This document shows, piece after piece, positions 1 to 7,630 of a stretch of 23,818 nt of DNA (position 1 is its first letter; each line of letters starts with the position of its first letter). Made by a program: the position numbers and the translations under genes. Source of the DNA: UPXZ01 sp047974405. Its GTDB lineage: Bacteria; Bacteroidota; Bacteroidia; Bacteroidales; Paludibacteraceae. Under the pieces are notes generated by a model, which saw nothing but the letters and a program-made list of their open reading frames with translations, did no database searches and was not told where the DNA came from. The DNA lies in the NCBI GenBank assembly GCA_047974405.1, contig JBKECI010000080.1, positions 1 through 23,818 of the forward strand. The letters are read 5' to 3'.

Positions 1-1
1 A

Positions 2-175
2 CCACCCGAGTTTGAAGGAAAAACCTGCATGTGCAACGAGTGTAAATATATGCGTATGAATACGCTTGAAAAACTTTATTTGTGCTTACGGGATGAAAAA
101 CCAGAAATTGTAATAGACGAGAGACTAAGAAAAAAAGCGGTAAAACCAATTATTAAAATGTTGGAAATGAGTTGA
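2..175 (+). CDS. nadA: Quinolinate synthase NadA, C-terminal fragment (5' end outside window)
   Basis: NadA condenses iminoaspartate with dihydroxyacetone phosphate to give quinolinate, the first committed intermediate of de novo NAD synthesis, using a [4Fe-4S] cluster in the cytoplasm. Only the last 57 codons are present, in frame from base 2 to a TGA at 173-175. Visible are the CMCNECKYM motif, whose cysteines include a cluster ligand in the family, followed by the typical tail NTLEKLYLCLRDEKPEI and a closing helix with KPIIKMLE. The gene runs off the left edge, so the remaining cluster ligands and the operon context cannot be seen. It converges on clpC, with a shared hairpin terminator between them. 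The assignment rests on recognition of the conserved C-terminal block. Confidence 0.88.
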   Translation, partial: PPEFEGKTCMCNECKYMRMNTLEKLYLCLRDEKPEIVIDERLRKKAVKPIIKMLEMS

Positions 176-202
176 TAAAAATATCAAAGATACACAAAAA
201 AA

Positions 203-233
203 GAGGCGTAATGATATCAAATATCATTACGCC
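203..233. terminator. Bidirectional terminator hairpin between nadA and clpC
   Basis: A perfect 13-bp stem (arms 205-217 and 221-233, GGCGTAATGATAT with its complement) closes a CAA loop. On the minus strand it is followed by a run of T (the A-run at 196-202 on the plus strand), so it is a good intrinsic terminator for clpC. On the plus strand the T-tract is weaker, but the hairpin lies 29 bases after the nadA stop and probably serves both genes. Confidence 0.8.
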
Positions 234-256
234 AATCATAAAATATTTTTATTATT

Positions 257-2767
257 TTACAATACAGGTTCTTCTTTTTGTTTGTTTACTTTAAACTTAA
301 TACCCTCTTTTTCACTATCAAGTTCTACTAAAATGGTATCGCCTTCCATAGCCTCTCCACCTAATACAACATCTGCCAATTCGTCTTCTATGTAGCGTTG
401 TATGGCGCGTTTTAGTGGGCGGGCTCCAAATTGTACGTCGTATCCTTTTTCGGCAATAAAATCTTTTGCTTCCGCAGTGAGTTCTAAATGATATCCCAAT
501 CCGCTTATTCTACTATATAATCCTTTCAGTTCCAAGTCGATGATAGATTTGATGCTCTCTTTACTTAGTTGATCAAACATTACTACATCATCTACACGAT
601 TCAAAAATTCAGGTGCAAAAGTTTTATTGAGTGCTTTTTGTATCACACTGCGCGAATATTCCGAGTCTGAAACCGTATCTTCATTTGTATTAAATCCTAC
701 GCCTCGCCCAAAATCTTTCAATTGGCGAGTTCCTACGTTTGAAGTCAAAATGATAATGGTATTTTTAAAATCTATTTTTCTTCCTAAGCTATCGGTGAGC
801 CGACCTTCGTCCATTACCTGTAGTAAAATATTGAATACATCGGGATGCGCTTTCTCTATTTCATCCAGTAGAACTATGGAGTAAGGTTTACGTCGAACTT
901 TTTCCGTTAATTGTCCTCCCTCTTCGTAACCTACGTATCCCGGAGGCGCTCCGATAAGGCGAGATACGCTGAATTTTTCCATATATTCGCTCATATCCAC
1001 ACGTATAAGCGAATCAGCGCTGTCAAACATAAATTCGGCCAAAATTTTAGCCAGATGCGTTTTTCCTACTCCTGTAGGACCCAAAAACAAGAAAGTACCA
1101 ATTGGCTTGTTTGGGTCTTTCAAGCCAATTCTGTTACGTTGAATAGCTTTTACTACTTTGTTTACAGCCTCGTCCTGCCCTATTACCTGTTTTTGCAACA
1201 CTTCTTTCATTTGCCTTAGTTTCAGCCCTTCGGCTTGAGCTATCCGTTGTACTGGGATGCCAGACATCATTGCCACTACTTCTGCTACTTTTTCTTCATC
1301 TACTATTTCGGGATGTTGTTGCGATTCCTGTTCCCATCTTTTAATAGCATCTTCCAATTGGTATTGCATTTGCTTTTCTTTATCCCGTAGTGGCACGGCA
1401 TCTTCAAATTTTTGCTCGGAAATAACTTTGTTTTTCTCTTTTTTTACGAGTTCAATATTTTTTTCGAGTTCTTCTATTTCTATAGGTACAGAGGCTGTGG
1501 AAATATGTACCCTCGAGCCGGCTTCGTCCAATGCATCAATGGCTTTGTCGGGAAAACAACGGTCGGTAATGTATCTGTCTGTAAGTCGTACGCAGGCTTT
1601 AATTGCTTCGGGAGTATATTTTACATTGTGATGATATTCATATCTGTCTTGAATATTTTCGAGTATTTGTAAGGTTTCTTCTGCCGTGGTGGGATCAACT
1701 ATCACTTTTTGAAATCTTCGCTCCAATGCTCCGTCTTTTTCTATACTTTGGCGGTACTCATCCATAGTGGTTGCCCCTACACATTGTATTTCGCCGCGTG
1801 CCAAAGCCGGTTTGAGCATATTGGCTGCGTCTAACGAACCTGGTGCTCCTCCTGCTCCTACTATGGTATGAATTTCATCTATAAACAAAATAATGTTAGA
1901 ATTTTTTTGAAGTTCGTTGAGAATAGCTTTGATGCGCTCTTCAAACTGTCCGCGATATTTGGTACCGGCTACGATGGAGGCCATATCGAGTGCGACAACT
2001 CGTTTGTCGAACAGAACTCGAGACACACGATGTTGTACAATTCGCAACGCGAGACCTTCCACAATGGCAGATTTTCCTACACCGGGGTCGCCAATGAGTA
2101 CCGGATTGTTTTTTTTGCGACGACTTAGTATTTGCGCTATGCGTTCGATCTCTTTTTCGCGTCCTACAATAGGGTCGAGACGATTTTCTCGCGCAGCTTT
2201 GGTTATATCGGTGCCAAATGTATCGAGTGCGGGAGTATCGCTTTGTTTGGGTGGAGAGGATGTTTGGTGCTTTGATTTTTTTGTAAAAGGGTCGTCCTGT
2301 TCCTCGTCATCTTCGTCGTTAAAAGGAGAACTTGTATTTTCAATATTTTTTGTGGTAATTTTTTCTATAACACGCTCGTAAGAGAGATTATTGGCAGTTA
2401 AAATATCGTCTGCCAAATTATTTTTCATCTTCAATATTGCCAGTAGTAAGTGTTCTGTATCAACGACATCGCCTGAAAGTGAACGGGCTTCCAATTCCAT
2501 AATCCGTTTCAGTTTTTCGGTACTTTTAAGTATAGGTATATTATCATTGGCTGTTGTATTATCTGCCGTACGTATCAAAGTTTCAATATCGTGTTTTATT
2601 TTATTAACATCTGCCCGAAGCGAGCGTATAATTTCAGAAACTTTGTTATCGCCTGTACGAAGTAATCCCAACAGTAAATGTTCGGGGCCTATGTACGAAT
2701 TGCCCAATCGTTCTGCTTCTTGGGTGCTGTAAACTATGGCATTGTTCAATTGATTACTATATTCCAT
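257..2767 (-). CDS. clpC: ClpC-type AAA+ unfoldase, ATPase subunit of the Clp protease
   Basis: Hsp100 unfoldase that threads substrates into the ClpP peptidase in the cytoplasm. Order of parts: Clp N-terminal repeats (residues about 1-145), an acidic linker (DDEEQDDPF), AAA-1 with Walker A GDPGVGKSA at 226 and Walker B LFIDEIHT, a middle segment with the UVR-like motif (FEDAVPLRDKEKQ), then AAA-2 with Walker A GPTGVGKTH at 563 and Walker B VLLDEIEKAH. A GRGVGFN loop matches the ClpP-docking VGF tripeptide, and the short UVR-type middle domain separates it from ClpB. The frame is open 26 codons further upstream (to 2845), but I take the ATG at 2767 (MEYSNQLN), because homologues start just ahead of the Clp_N repeat and the upstream part does not resemble the family. 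836 aa is the usual size. No TAnnTTTG promoter was recognised ahead of it, and clpP is not in the window. Confidence 0.95.
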   Translation of the reverse strand: MEYSNQLNNAIVYSTQEAERLGNSYIGPEHLLLGLLRTGDNKVSEIIRSLRADVNKIKHDIETLIRTADNTTANDNIPILKSTEKLKRIMELEARSLSGDVVDTEHLLLAILKMKNNLADDILTANNLSYERVIEKITTKNIENTSSPFNDEDDEEQDDPFTKKSKHQTSSPPKQSDTPALDTFGTDITKAARENRLDPIVGREKEIERIAQILSRRKKNNPVLIGDPGVGKSAIVEGLALRIVQHRVSRVLFDKRVVALDMASIVAGTKYRGQFEERIKAILNELQKNSNIILFIDEIHTIVGAGGAPGSLDAANMLKPALARGEIQCVGATTMDEYRQSIEKDGALERRFQKVIVDPTTAEETLQILENIQDRYEYHHNVKYTPEAIKACVRLTDRYITDRCFPDKAIDALDEAGSRVHISTASVPIEIEELEKNIELVKKEKNKVISEQKFEDAVPLRDKEKQMQYQLEDAIKRWEQESQQHPEIVDEEKVAEVVAMMSGIPVQRIAQAEGLKLRQMKEVLQKQVIGQDEAVNKVVKAIQRNRIGLKDPNKPIGTFLFLGPTGVGKTHLAKILAEFMFDSADSLIRVDMSEYMEKFSVSRLIGAPPGYVGYEEGGQLTEKVRRKPYSIVLLDEIEKAHPDVFNILLQVMDEGRLTDSLGRKIDFKNTIIILTSNVGTRQLKDFGRGVGFNTNEDTVSDSEYSRSVIQKALNKTFAPEFLNRVDDVVMFDQLSKESIKSIIDLELKGLYSRISGLGYHLELTAEAKDFIAEKGYDVQFGARPLKRAIQRYIEDELADVVLGGEAMEGDTILVELDSEKEGIKFKVNKQKEEPVL

Positions 2768-2948
2768 GATTTTTCTTTGTTCTGTTTTTATTACGTAAAC
2801 AAAAATGGTACCTAAAATTTGCAAAGAGATAAAGCTACTTTTCAATTTACTTTTTCGATATAATACATTGATTTATCGGAAATTTTGTCTTTTTTTGCGC
2901 CAATATGACATATATTTTGTATAGATGAATGAGAGAAAGGCAATTTTT

Positions 2949-3971
2949 TTATTTGTTGATGTTGGCAGATAAAGTAAATAGTTGCTCGAAAAAAATATTT
3001 TTTTCACAACAATGGATTCGTGAAGCCAATTGTCCCGATACATATTTGGTGTCGAACACTTTCCAGTATATTTTGTTTTGGAGATAAAATTTTCCTTGCA
3101 AAAAAGGATTTCCCCAGTAAAAGTTACCGCCTAAGCTGCCATATAGTTTCATTCGGGGTTCGCCAGCGTAAAGCAGATTTTCGATACCCCATTCTTTGTA
3201 TTCCAAGTCGGCTTTTCCTATCAATCCTATGGGCATAGAGTAATCGTCTTTCCACTTTCTATTTCTTTCAAATCCTGCCAAAATTCCTGCCGAAAATATC
3301 AGTTTGTTCAATCCCGATTGGTTTTTGTAGTGGTATCCTGCCGATAGTTGCGCCAAAATATTATCGCAAACATTTTGTTCAGGGTGTGCAGGTTGAGTAT
3401 TGGCGTAATGAAACACATACGACTGAAAATCGATAAAAAAATGGTCATTCAATTGTTGGTAAGCCGATGTTCCGAGAAAAAAACTTTCACGTATGGTGTC
3501 TGATTGCAACCCTGTCCAGTCCAACCATAGTTTTACAAAATGTTTTTTATCTCCTTTTTTGAGGTATAGTCCCTGCATTGTAGGGCGGTAATAGGTTATC
3601 GAATCTTGAAAAAAGAAATTGGAATAGTCGTCCAACAGGTTTTCTTTAAGAAAAGCACCGGCTCTAAATATCGTTTTTTTATCTTGAAACTGATAATATG
3701 CAAGCAGTTGAATATTGTTGCTAAAACTGGCTGATCCCAATTTTTTGAGTACATTTACTCCGGCAAAAACGGTATTTTCTGTACTCCATTTCACTCCGAT
3801 TTCGGGGGAGAGATTTACTCCAGCCATTGTTTGATCGGTGGTATAAGCGGAGCGAGCAAATTCCGTATTATCAAAAAAAAAGTTTACTCCCGCTTTCCAG
3901 TCCAAGTGTTGTGCTAACATCGAAGCAGATAAAAATAAGAAAAGTAGCAGTTGGATTGTTTTTTTCATCAA
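2949..3971 (-). CDS. Predicted outer-membrane protein, unrecognised family
   Basis: A 340-aa protein with a clear signal peptide (MMKKTIQ, then a hydrophobic stretch ending in a cleavage site after residue 20, ASMLA/QHLD). The mature part has the alternating polar and aromatic pattern of outer-membrane beta strands (NNIQLLAYYQF, HFVKLWLDWTG, QLSAGYHYKNQ), is rich in Y, F and W, and is devoid of recognisable enzymatic motifs. I cannot assign a function. It may be a conserved Bacteroidales barrel of unknown role. The second Met (3968) is an equally good start. A TAATTTTG element on the minus strand (4000-4007) could be its -7 box, but I see no -33 TTTG at the right distance. It is separated from clpC by about 180 bases and has no obvious operon partner. 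Confidence 0.7.
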   Translation of the reverse strand: MMKKTIQLLLFLFLSASMLAQHLDWKAGVNFFFDNTEFARSAYTTDQTMAGVNLSPEIGVKWSTENTVFAGVNVLKKLGSASFSNNIQLLAYYQFQDKKTIFRAGAFLKENLLDDYSNFFFQDSITYYRPTMQGLYLKKGDKKHFVKLWLDWTGLQSDTIRESFFLGTSAYQQLNDHFFIDFQSYVFHYANTQPAHPEQNVCDNILAQLSAGYHYKNQSGLNKLIFSAGILAGFERNRKWKDDYSMPIGLIGKADLEYKEWGIENLLYAGEPRMKLYGSLGGNFYWGNPFLQGKFYLQNKIYWKVFDTKYVSGQLASRIHCCEKNIFFEQLFTLSANINK

Positions 3972-4076
3972 GCTAAAGTATGTAGTAAATTTTGAAATTC
4001 AAAATTACAATTTTATTTTTAAATAGTAGTTTTTTTGCATACGGGATATTACAAAATAAAAATTTATAAATTATGC

Positions 4077-4400
4077 CAATATATTGATTTATTGGAATAG
4101 ACCTAATATTGTGCGGATGCTTACGATTTACGAACCAAATTTGAAAAAAAGATTAGTAAAATCACCCAACATATACATTCACGATTTAGGATTACTGTAT
4201 TAGATACTGGGATTATCCTATTTTTAGCGCTTTGTGAGAAAGATATGTTATTGAAAATCTGATTACGAAATATAGCGATCATACACTATATTTTTATAGG
4301 AGCGCGATGAGATAGACTTGATATTGGAAAAGGGGTATACCGGGATTAATTTCTTATAATTCTAAAACATCCACACGCGTTAGCGATGATATTCTTCTGT
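4077..4400 (+). pseudogene. Decayed C-terminal remnant of an AAA ATPase with DUF4143 domain
   Basis: This stretch has no open frame, but consecutive pieces read like the C-terminal half of the AAA_14/DUF4143 ATPases, in the right order and in shifting frames. They are QYIDLLE (from 4077), IVRMLTIYEPNLKKRLVKSP followed by NIYIHDLGLLY (from about 4108), VIENLITKYSDHTLYFYRSA (from 4244), DEIDLILEKG (from 4306) and NSKTSTRVSDD (from 4358). Intact members have the pattern YLDLLEKT, KRLVKSPKIYxRDSGLLH, WEGFVIENLI, YxFYRTxxGAEIDLVLE, then a basic segment. At least four frameshifts and several stops interrupt it, and the N-terminal ATPase half is missing. I infer an old inactivated copy of a mobile or toxin-like family often found in Bacteroidota accessory DNA. 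The following hairpin at 4456-4481 (GAAACGGAT / ATCTGTTTC, 8-base loop) may be its former terminator. Confidence 0.72.
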
Positions 4401-4529
4401 GCTTTGCTCATTAGAACAGAAACAAAATAGATACTCGTGTAGCGTGTCAAAATAAGAAACGGATAGTAAACCATCTGTTTCTCATCATTTGTAGGCATTT
4501 CTCGTTGATAAAATACCCATTTTTGATGA

Positions 4530-4560
4530 TTGATTACTTCGTAGTATTATAGTTACTTTG
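4530..4560 (+). promoter_or_regulatory. Probable promoter of the heme-uptake pair
   Basis: TTG at 4530-4532, a 20-base spacer, then TTACTTTG at 4553-4560 followed by C. This differs from the Bacteroidota consensus TTTG-N19-TAnnTTTG in the second base of the -7 box. The start of transcription would fall near 4567, giving a leader of about 115 bases. Just inside the leader lies a small inverted repeat (GTCCT 4580-4584, AGGAC 4597-4601) that could be an operator or a leader hairpin. No known riboswitch motif was recognised in the leader. Confidence 0.5.
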
Positions 4561-4681
4561 CATTCAAAAAAAAATTACAGTCCTTTTATCATTTATAGGA
4601 CAAGGCGCGGATAAATACTCGCACTATTGGAGTTGAAATGTGAATAGCCCATTTTGACTGTACATTATCTTTAATACAAAT

Positions 4682-6787
4682 ATGTTTTTACATTATATAC
4701 TATCAAAAGCCTTCAAAAATGGCTTTCTATCTTTTTTATGCTACTTTTTCATTGTTTCGGAATTACAAGCGCAGGAGCCTGTTAAGGGTAAAAATACTGG
4801 CAACAAGTTGATAAATCTCGATGAAGTAGTTGTTACAGCCACTCGGACAAACAAAACGCTGAAAAATACGCCGGTAATAACCCAAGTAATTACCGCCCGA
4901 CAAATCGAAGAAAGAGGAATCAACGACGTAAAAGAGTTGCTTGCACAGGAAGTACCCGGACTGAGCTTTCAGGAAGTCGGTTTCGGAACATCCATACAAT
5001 TACAGGGGTTGGATGCCAAACACATCCTATTTTTAATCGATGGCGAACGTATCTCGGGCGAAACGGGTAACAACATCGATTATTCGCGTATCAACCTTTC
5101 CAATATCGAAAGGATAGAGATTGTAAAAGGCGCTTCGTCGGCTATTTACGGCTCGCAAGCTATGGGTGGAGTTATTAATATTATTACCAAAAATGCACGT
5201 CAAAAATTTGATATTCAGTTGGGTGGTCGATACGGGCAAACGAACCAAACTAATTTTCGCAATAACAATCCTGAAAGTAGCCAGTATACCTTTCGCAAGA
5301 GCGTTGACCGCCCGAATGCCAATGGAAACATAACACTCGGTTATAGCGGAAACAGACTTAAAACGTTTACCGCCCTTCAAATCAAAACCACCGACGCATA
5401 TCAACTTTACAATACCGATAGTATATCCAAATACTATCCGGCTTTGGATACCACTATCGTTGAAAGAAAAACAACAACCCCATTCAATATATCGGGACTA
5501 AAAGATATCAATTTTTCACAAAAAATAAATTACCGTTTCACGCCAAAATTGGATATGTCGTTCAAAGGTACTTTTTATCAAATGAACAAGTACGATTGGG
5601 TTGCCAACAACAAATACGAACAAAACGAAGACTACACGTTAGGTGCTTACGCAAACTATCGTTTCGATTCGCTCAACACCATCTCCATATCGACTTTTAC
5701 CGATCGTTACAACCGATTCGACAAATACGAACTCTTGGATGGGAGAGACAAGATTTACAGCAACAATCTATTGCATTCGAAACTGATTTTTACTTCCGGT
5801 TCGTTTACCAACCAACTGATCACGGCGGGAGCAGAATTTCTATCCGAAAATCTTACTACCGATATGTTTAACAGCAATGCGTTAGATACCAAGCGAGTTT
5901 GGACGGCGGTAATGTACGCGCAGGACGAATGGCATGTCAATAAAAAACTGAATTTGGTAGCCGGATTGCGCGCCGATTACCACCGCCAATTCAATCTGAA
6001 AGTTACACCGAAGCTGTCTGTTTTGTACCGCTTATTCCCGTTTACGTTCCGCTTCAACTATGCTATGGGATATCGTTCGCCCACACTCAAGGAGCTTTAT
6101 ACCGACTGGAACCATCTCGGTATGTTTTGGATTTATGGAAACGAAGCGCTCAAACCTGAAACCAACCAATATGTGTCGCTCTCCGGCGAATACGTATCTG
6201 AATGGCTGTACGGAACTATCACAGGCTACGTCAACAGTTTCAGAAATAAAATTGAAGGAATTTGGGCAGCAGATCAAACCGAATATTATTATAGAAATCT
6301 TTCAAAGGCATTTTTAAGTGGTGTTGATCTGACCGCAAAAATAAAATTATACGAAAATTTGTATTTCAACGGAGCGTTAAACTACCTGTACGCTGCTCCC
6401 ACCGATGGTGTAAAACTTAGCGCAGCAAGTCCGGTTTCGGGTAATTGCCGACTCGAATATAAAATGAACGTACGAAAAAATTACAAGGCTACGGTAATGC
6501 TAGGTTCTTCGTTTTACGGCACGAAATCGTATTCGGTAGAAGATGAACTGAACATCGGGGGTGTAGGACAAACTGTCTTTTACGATGTGCACGTAAAACC
6601 ATACAGCCTGTGGAACATAGCTCTGACACAGCAATTTTACAAGTCGGTAAGGCTCACGCTAGGGGTGGACAATTTGTTGGATTACAGTGCGTCCATAATC
6701 AATTTTAATACTTCTACCACGCCTGGCAGGCGTTGGTTTGTCAGCATTCATACAGATATTGCCACGTTGGCAAATATTCTCAAATAA
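4682..6787 (+). CDS. TonB-dependent outer-membrane receptor, HmuR-like heme transporter
   Basis: A 701-aa outer-membrane receptor that would import a ligand using TonB energy. Signal peptide residues 1-30 (cut ELQA/QEP), TonB box LDEVVVTATR at about 46-55, plug domain to about 165 with IERIEIVKGASSAIYGSQAM and GGVINIITK, then a 22-strand type barrel. In the barrel, YRSP (464-467) and GNEAL (486-490) match the positions of the YRAP and NPDL motifs of heme receptors, with His478 between them, as expected for the axial heme ligand in HmuR. The next gene, 24 bases on, encodes an HmuY-type lipoprotein, which supports heme as substrate. The end (ANILK) is not the usual terminal aromatic residue. 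Specificity remains inferred: a vitamin B12 or siderophore receptor would share the plug and TonB box, but no cobalamin riboswitch was seen upstream. Confidence 0.87.
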   Translation: MFLHYILSKAFKNGFLSFLCYFFIVSELQAQEPVKGKNTGNKLINLDEVVVTATRTNKTLKNTPVITQVITARQIEERGINDVKELLAQEVPGLSFQEVGFGTSIQLQGLDAKHILFLIDGERISGETGNNIDYSRINLSNIERIEIVKGASSAIYGSQAMGGVINIITKNARQKFDIQLGGRYGQTNQTNFRNNNPESSQYTFRKSVDRPNANGNITLGYSGNRLKTFTALQIKTTDAYQLYNTDSISKYYPALDTTIVERKTTTPFNISGLKDINFSQKINYRFTPKLDMSFKGTFYQMNKYDWVANNKYEQNEDYTLGAYANYRFDSLNTISISTFTDRYNRFDKYELLDGRDKIYSNNLLHSKLIFTSGSFTNQLITAGAEFLSENLTTDMFNSNALDTKRVWTAVMYAQDEWHVNKKLNLVAGLRADYHRQFNLKVTPKLSVLYRLFPFTFRFNYAMGYRSPTLKELYTDWNHLGMFWIYGNEALKPETNQYVSLSGEYVSEWLYGTITGYVNSFRNKIEGIWAADQTEYYYRNLSKAFLSGVDLTAKIKLYENLYFNGALNYLYAAPTDGVKLSAASPVSGNCRLEYKMNVRKNYKATVMLGSSFYGTKSYSVEDELNIGGVGQTVFYDVHVKPYSLWNIALTQQFYKSVRLTLGVDNLLDYSASIINFNTSTTPGRRWFVSIHTDIATLANILK

Positions 6788-6811
6788 TCAGAAATAATCA
6801 ATTAAAACAAA

Positions 6812-7429
6812 ATGAAACATTTTAATCAATTAATGGTAGGACTTTTGGTTTCAACGGCTTTTATCGGTTGCGAAAAAGACCCCGTTGAAAAACCAAAAGC
6901 AGATTTAACTCCGGTCGAAATTACCCTTAGCCGCGCCACAGCCTATGGCGATGATTGGATCTATTTTTCGTTTAAAGAAGGTAAAGAAGTATCGGTTGTA
7001 GAAGGTGAACATAGCACCAACCTGAACTGGGACATCGCTTTTAACCGCTACAATATCCGTACCAACAGCGGAAAATCGGGTAGTGGACAAGGGGGCGCTT
7101 ACGATGCCGGCAAAGTCGAATTTAGCAGCATAACCGAAGCCCCCACAAGTGGTTACACGGTAGATACCGATTATGAAATTTCCGATGTAGGTTCGGGTTT
7201 TCCGCCACCAATGAAAATATCAACAGCCAATACCGTATTGTGTCAAGCCATTGTATTTTCGGGACCGCCTCCCGCATATACGCCGAACGAACACATCTAT
7301 GTTATCAAAACGGCCGACGGTAAATACGCAAAAGTGATATTCAGCAGTTTTTACGACACCAAAGGAAATTCAGGCTATATTTCATTCAAATACGCATATC
7401 AGCCCGACGGTTCTACGAGCTTGAAATAA
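6812..7429 (+). CDS. hmuY: HmuY-family heme-binding lipoprotein
   Basis: A 205-aa lipoprotein: signal sequence with lipobox FIGC (Cys20), a lysine- and acid-rich spacer, then an HmuY fold. Family marks are WIYFSFKEGKEV, LNWDIAFNRYNIRTNSG, GSGQGGAYDAG and the C-terminal KVIFSSFYDTKG with ISFKYAYQ. In Porphyromonas gingivalis HmuY sits on the cell surface, binds heme released from host hemoproteins and hands it to HmuR. The same role is inferred here from the receptor 24 bases upstream, within one transcription unit. In P. gingivalis the order is hmuY then hmuR. Here it is reversed and no hmuSTUV genes follow. A terminator starts 28 bases after the stop. The two His ligands described for P. gingivalis HmuY are not evident, so the heme ligands may differ, as in other Bacteroidota homologues. 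Confidence 0.85.
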   Translation: MKHFNQLMVGLLVSTAFIGCEKDPVEKPKADLTPVEITLSRATAYGDDWIYFSFKEGKEVSVVEGEHSTNLNWDIAFNRYNIRTNSGKSGSGQGGAYDAGKVEFSSITEAPTSGYTVDTDYEISDVGSGFPPPMKISTANTVLCQAIVFSGPPPAYTPNEHIYVIKTADGKYAKVIFSSFYDTKGNSGYISFKYAYQPDGSTSLK

Positions 7430-7456
7430 TCTTTAACGGTTGCTACGGGATTTTTG

Positions 7457-7505
7457 TCCCACATTCTGCATAGTCTCCAAGCTACGTAGAACGTGGGATT
7501 TTTTT
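7457..7505 (+). terminator. Intrinsic terminator of the receptor-hmuY operon
   Basis: Arms 7457-7473 and 7482-7498 form a 17-position stem (TCCCAC...TAG with CTA...GTGGGA) with two A.C mismatches and one G.U pair around an 8-base loop, followed by seven T from 7499. It lies 28 bases after the hmuY stop. Confidence 0.8.
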
Positions 7506-7513
7506 CGTCATTC

Positions 7514-7544
7514 TTTGCCGATTAGTAGCGATTCATTATTTTTG
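7514..7544 (+). promoter_or_regulatory. Consensus Bacteroidota promoter of the sulfur-flavoprotein genes
   Basis: TTTG at 7514-7517, a spacer of exactly 19 bases, then TATTTTTG at 7537-7544: a full match to TTTG-N19-TAnnTTTG. Transcription would begin near 7550, leaving a leader of about 80 bases before the ATG at 7631. It is the best promoter in the window and lies directly after the upstream terminator. Confidence 0.8.
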
Positions 7545-7546
7545 CA

Positions 7547-7582
7547 AAATAAATATATGAATAGATGAACATATATTTATTT
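7547..7582. repeat. 13-bp perfect inverted repeat at the transcription start
   Basis: AAATAAATATATG (7547-7559) and its exact complement CATATATTTATTT (7570-7582) are separated by 10 bases. The left arm begins two bases after the -7 box, so the repeat overlaps the expected start of transcription. It could be an operator for a dimeric regulator, or a hairpin at the very 5' end of the mRNA. It is too AT-rich and lacks the T-run position of a terminator for any gene here. Confidence 0.65.
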
Positions 7583-7630
7583 GAATTGTTTACTAGAAAG
7601 TATTAAAACAAAATTTGTAAAAACAATTGA

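Noticed and set aside
1917..2381. 154-codon plus-strand frame opposite clpC
   Set aside because: A shadow of the conserved AAA-1 coding region; serine-rich composition typical of antisense translation.
4567..4681. Riboswitch in the leader of the TonB receptor
   Set aside because: The leader is long enough, but no cobalamin or other known riboswitch core is visible; only a small 5-bp inverted repeat.
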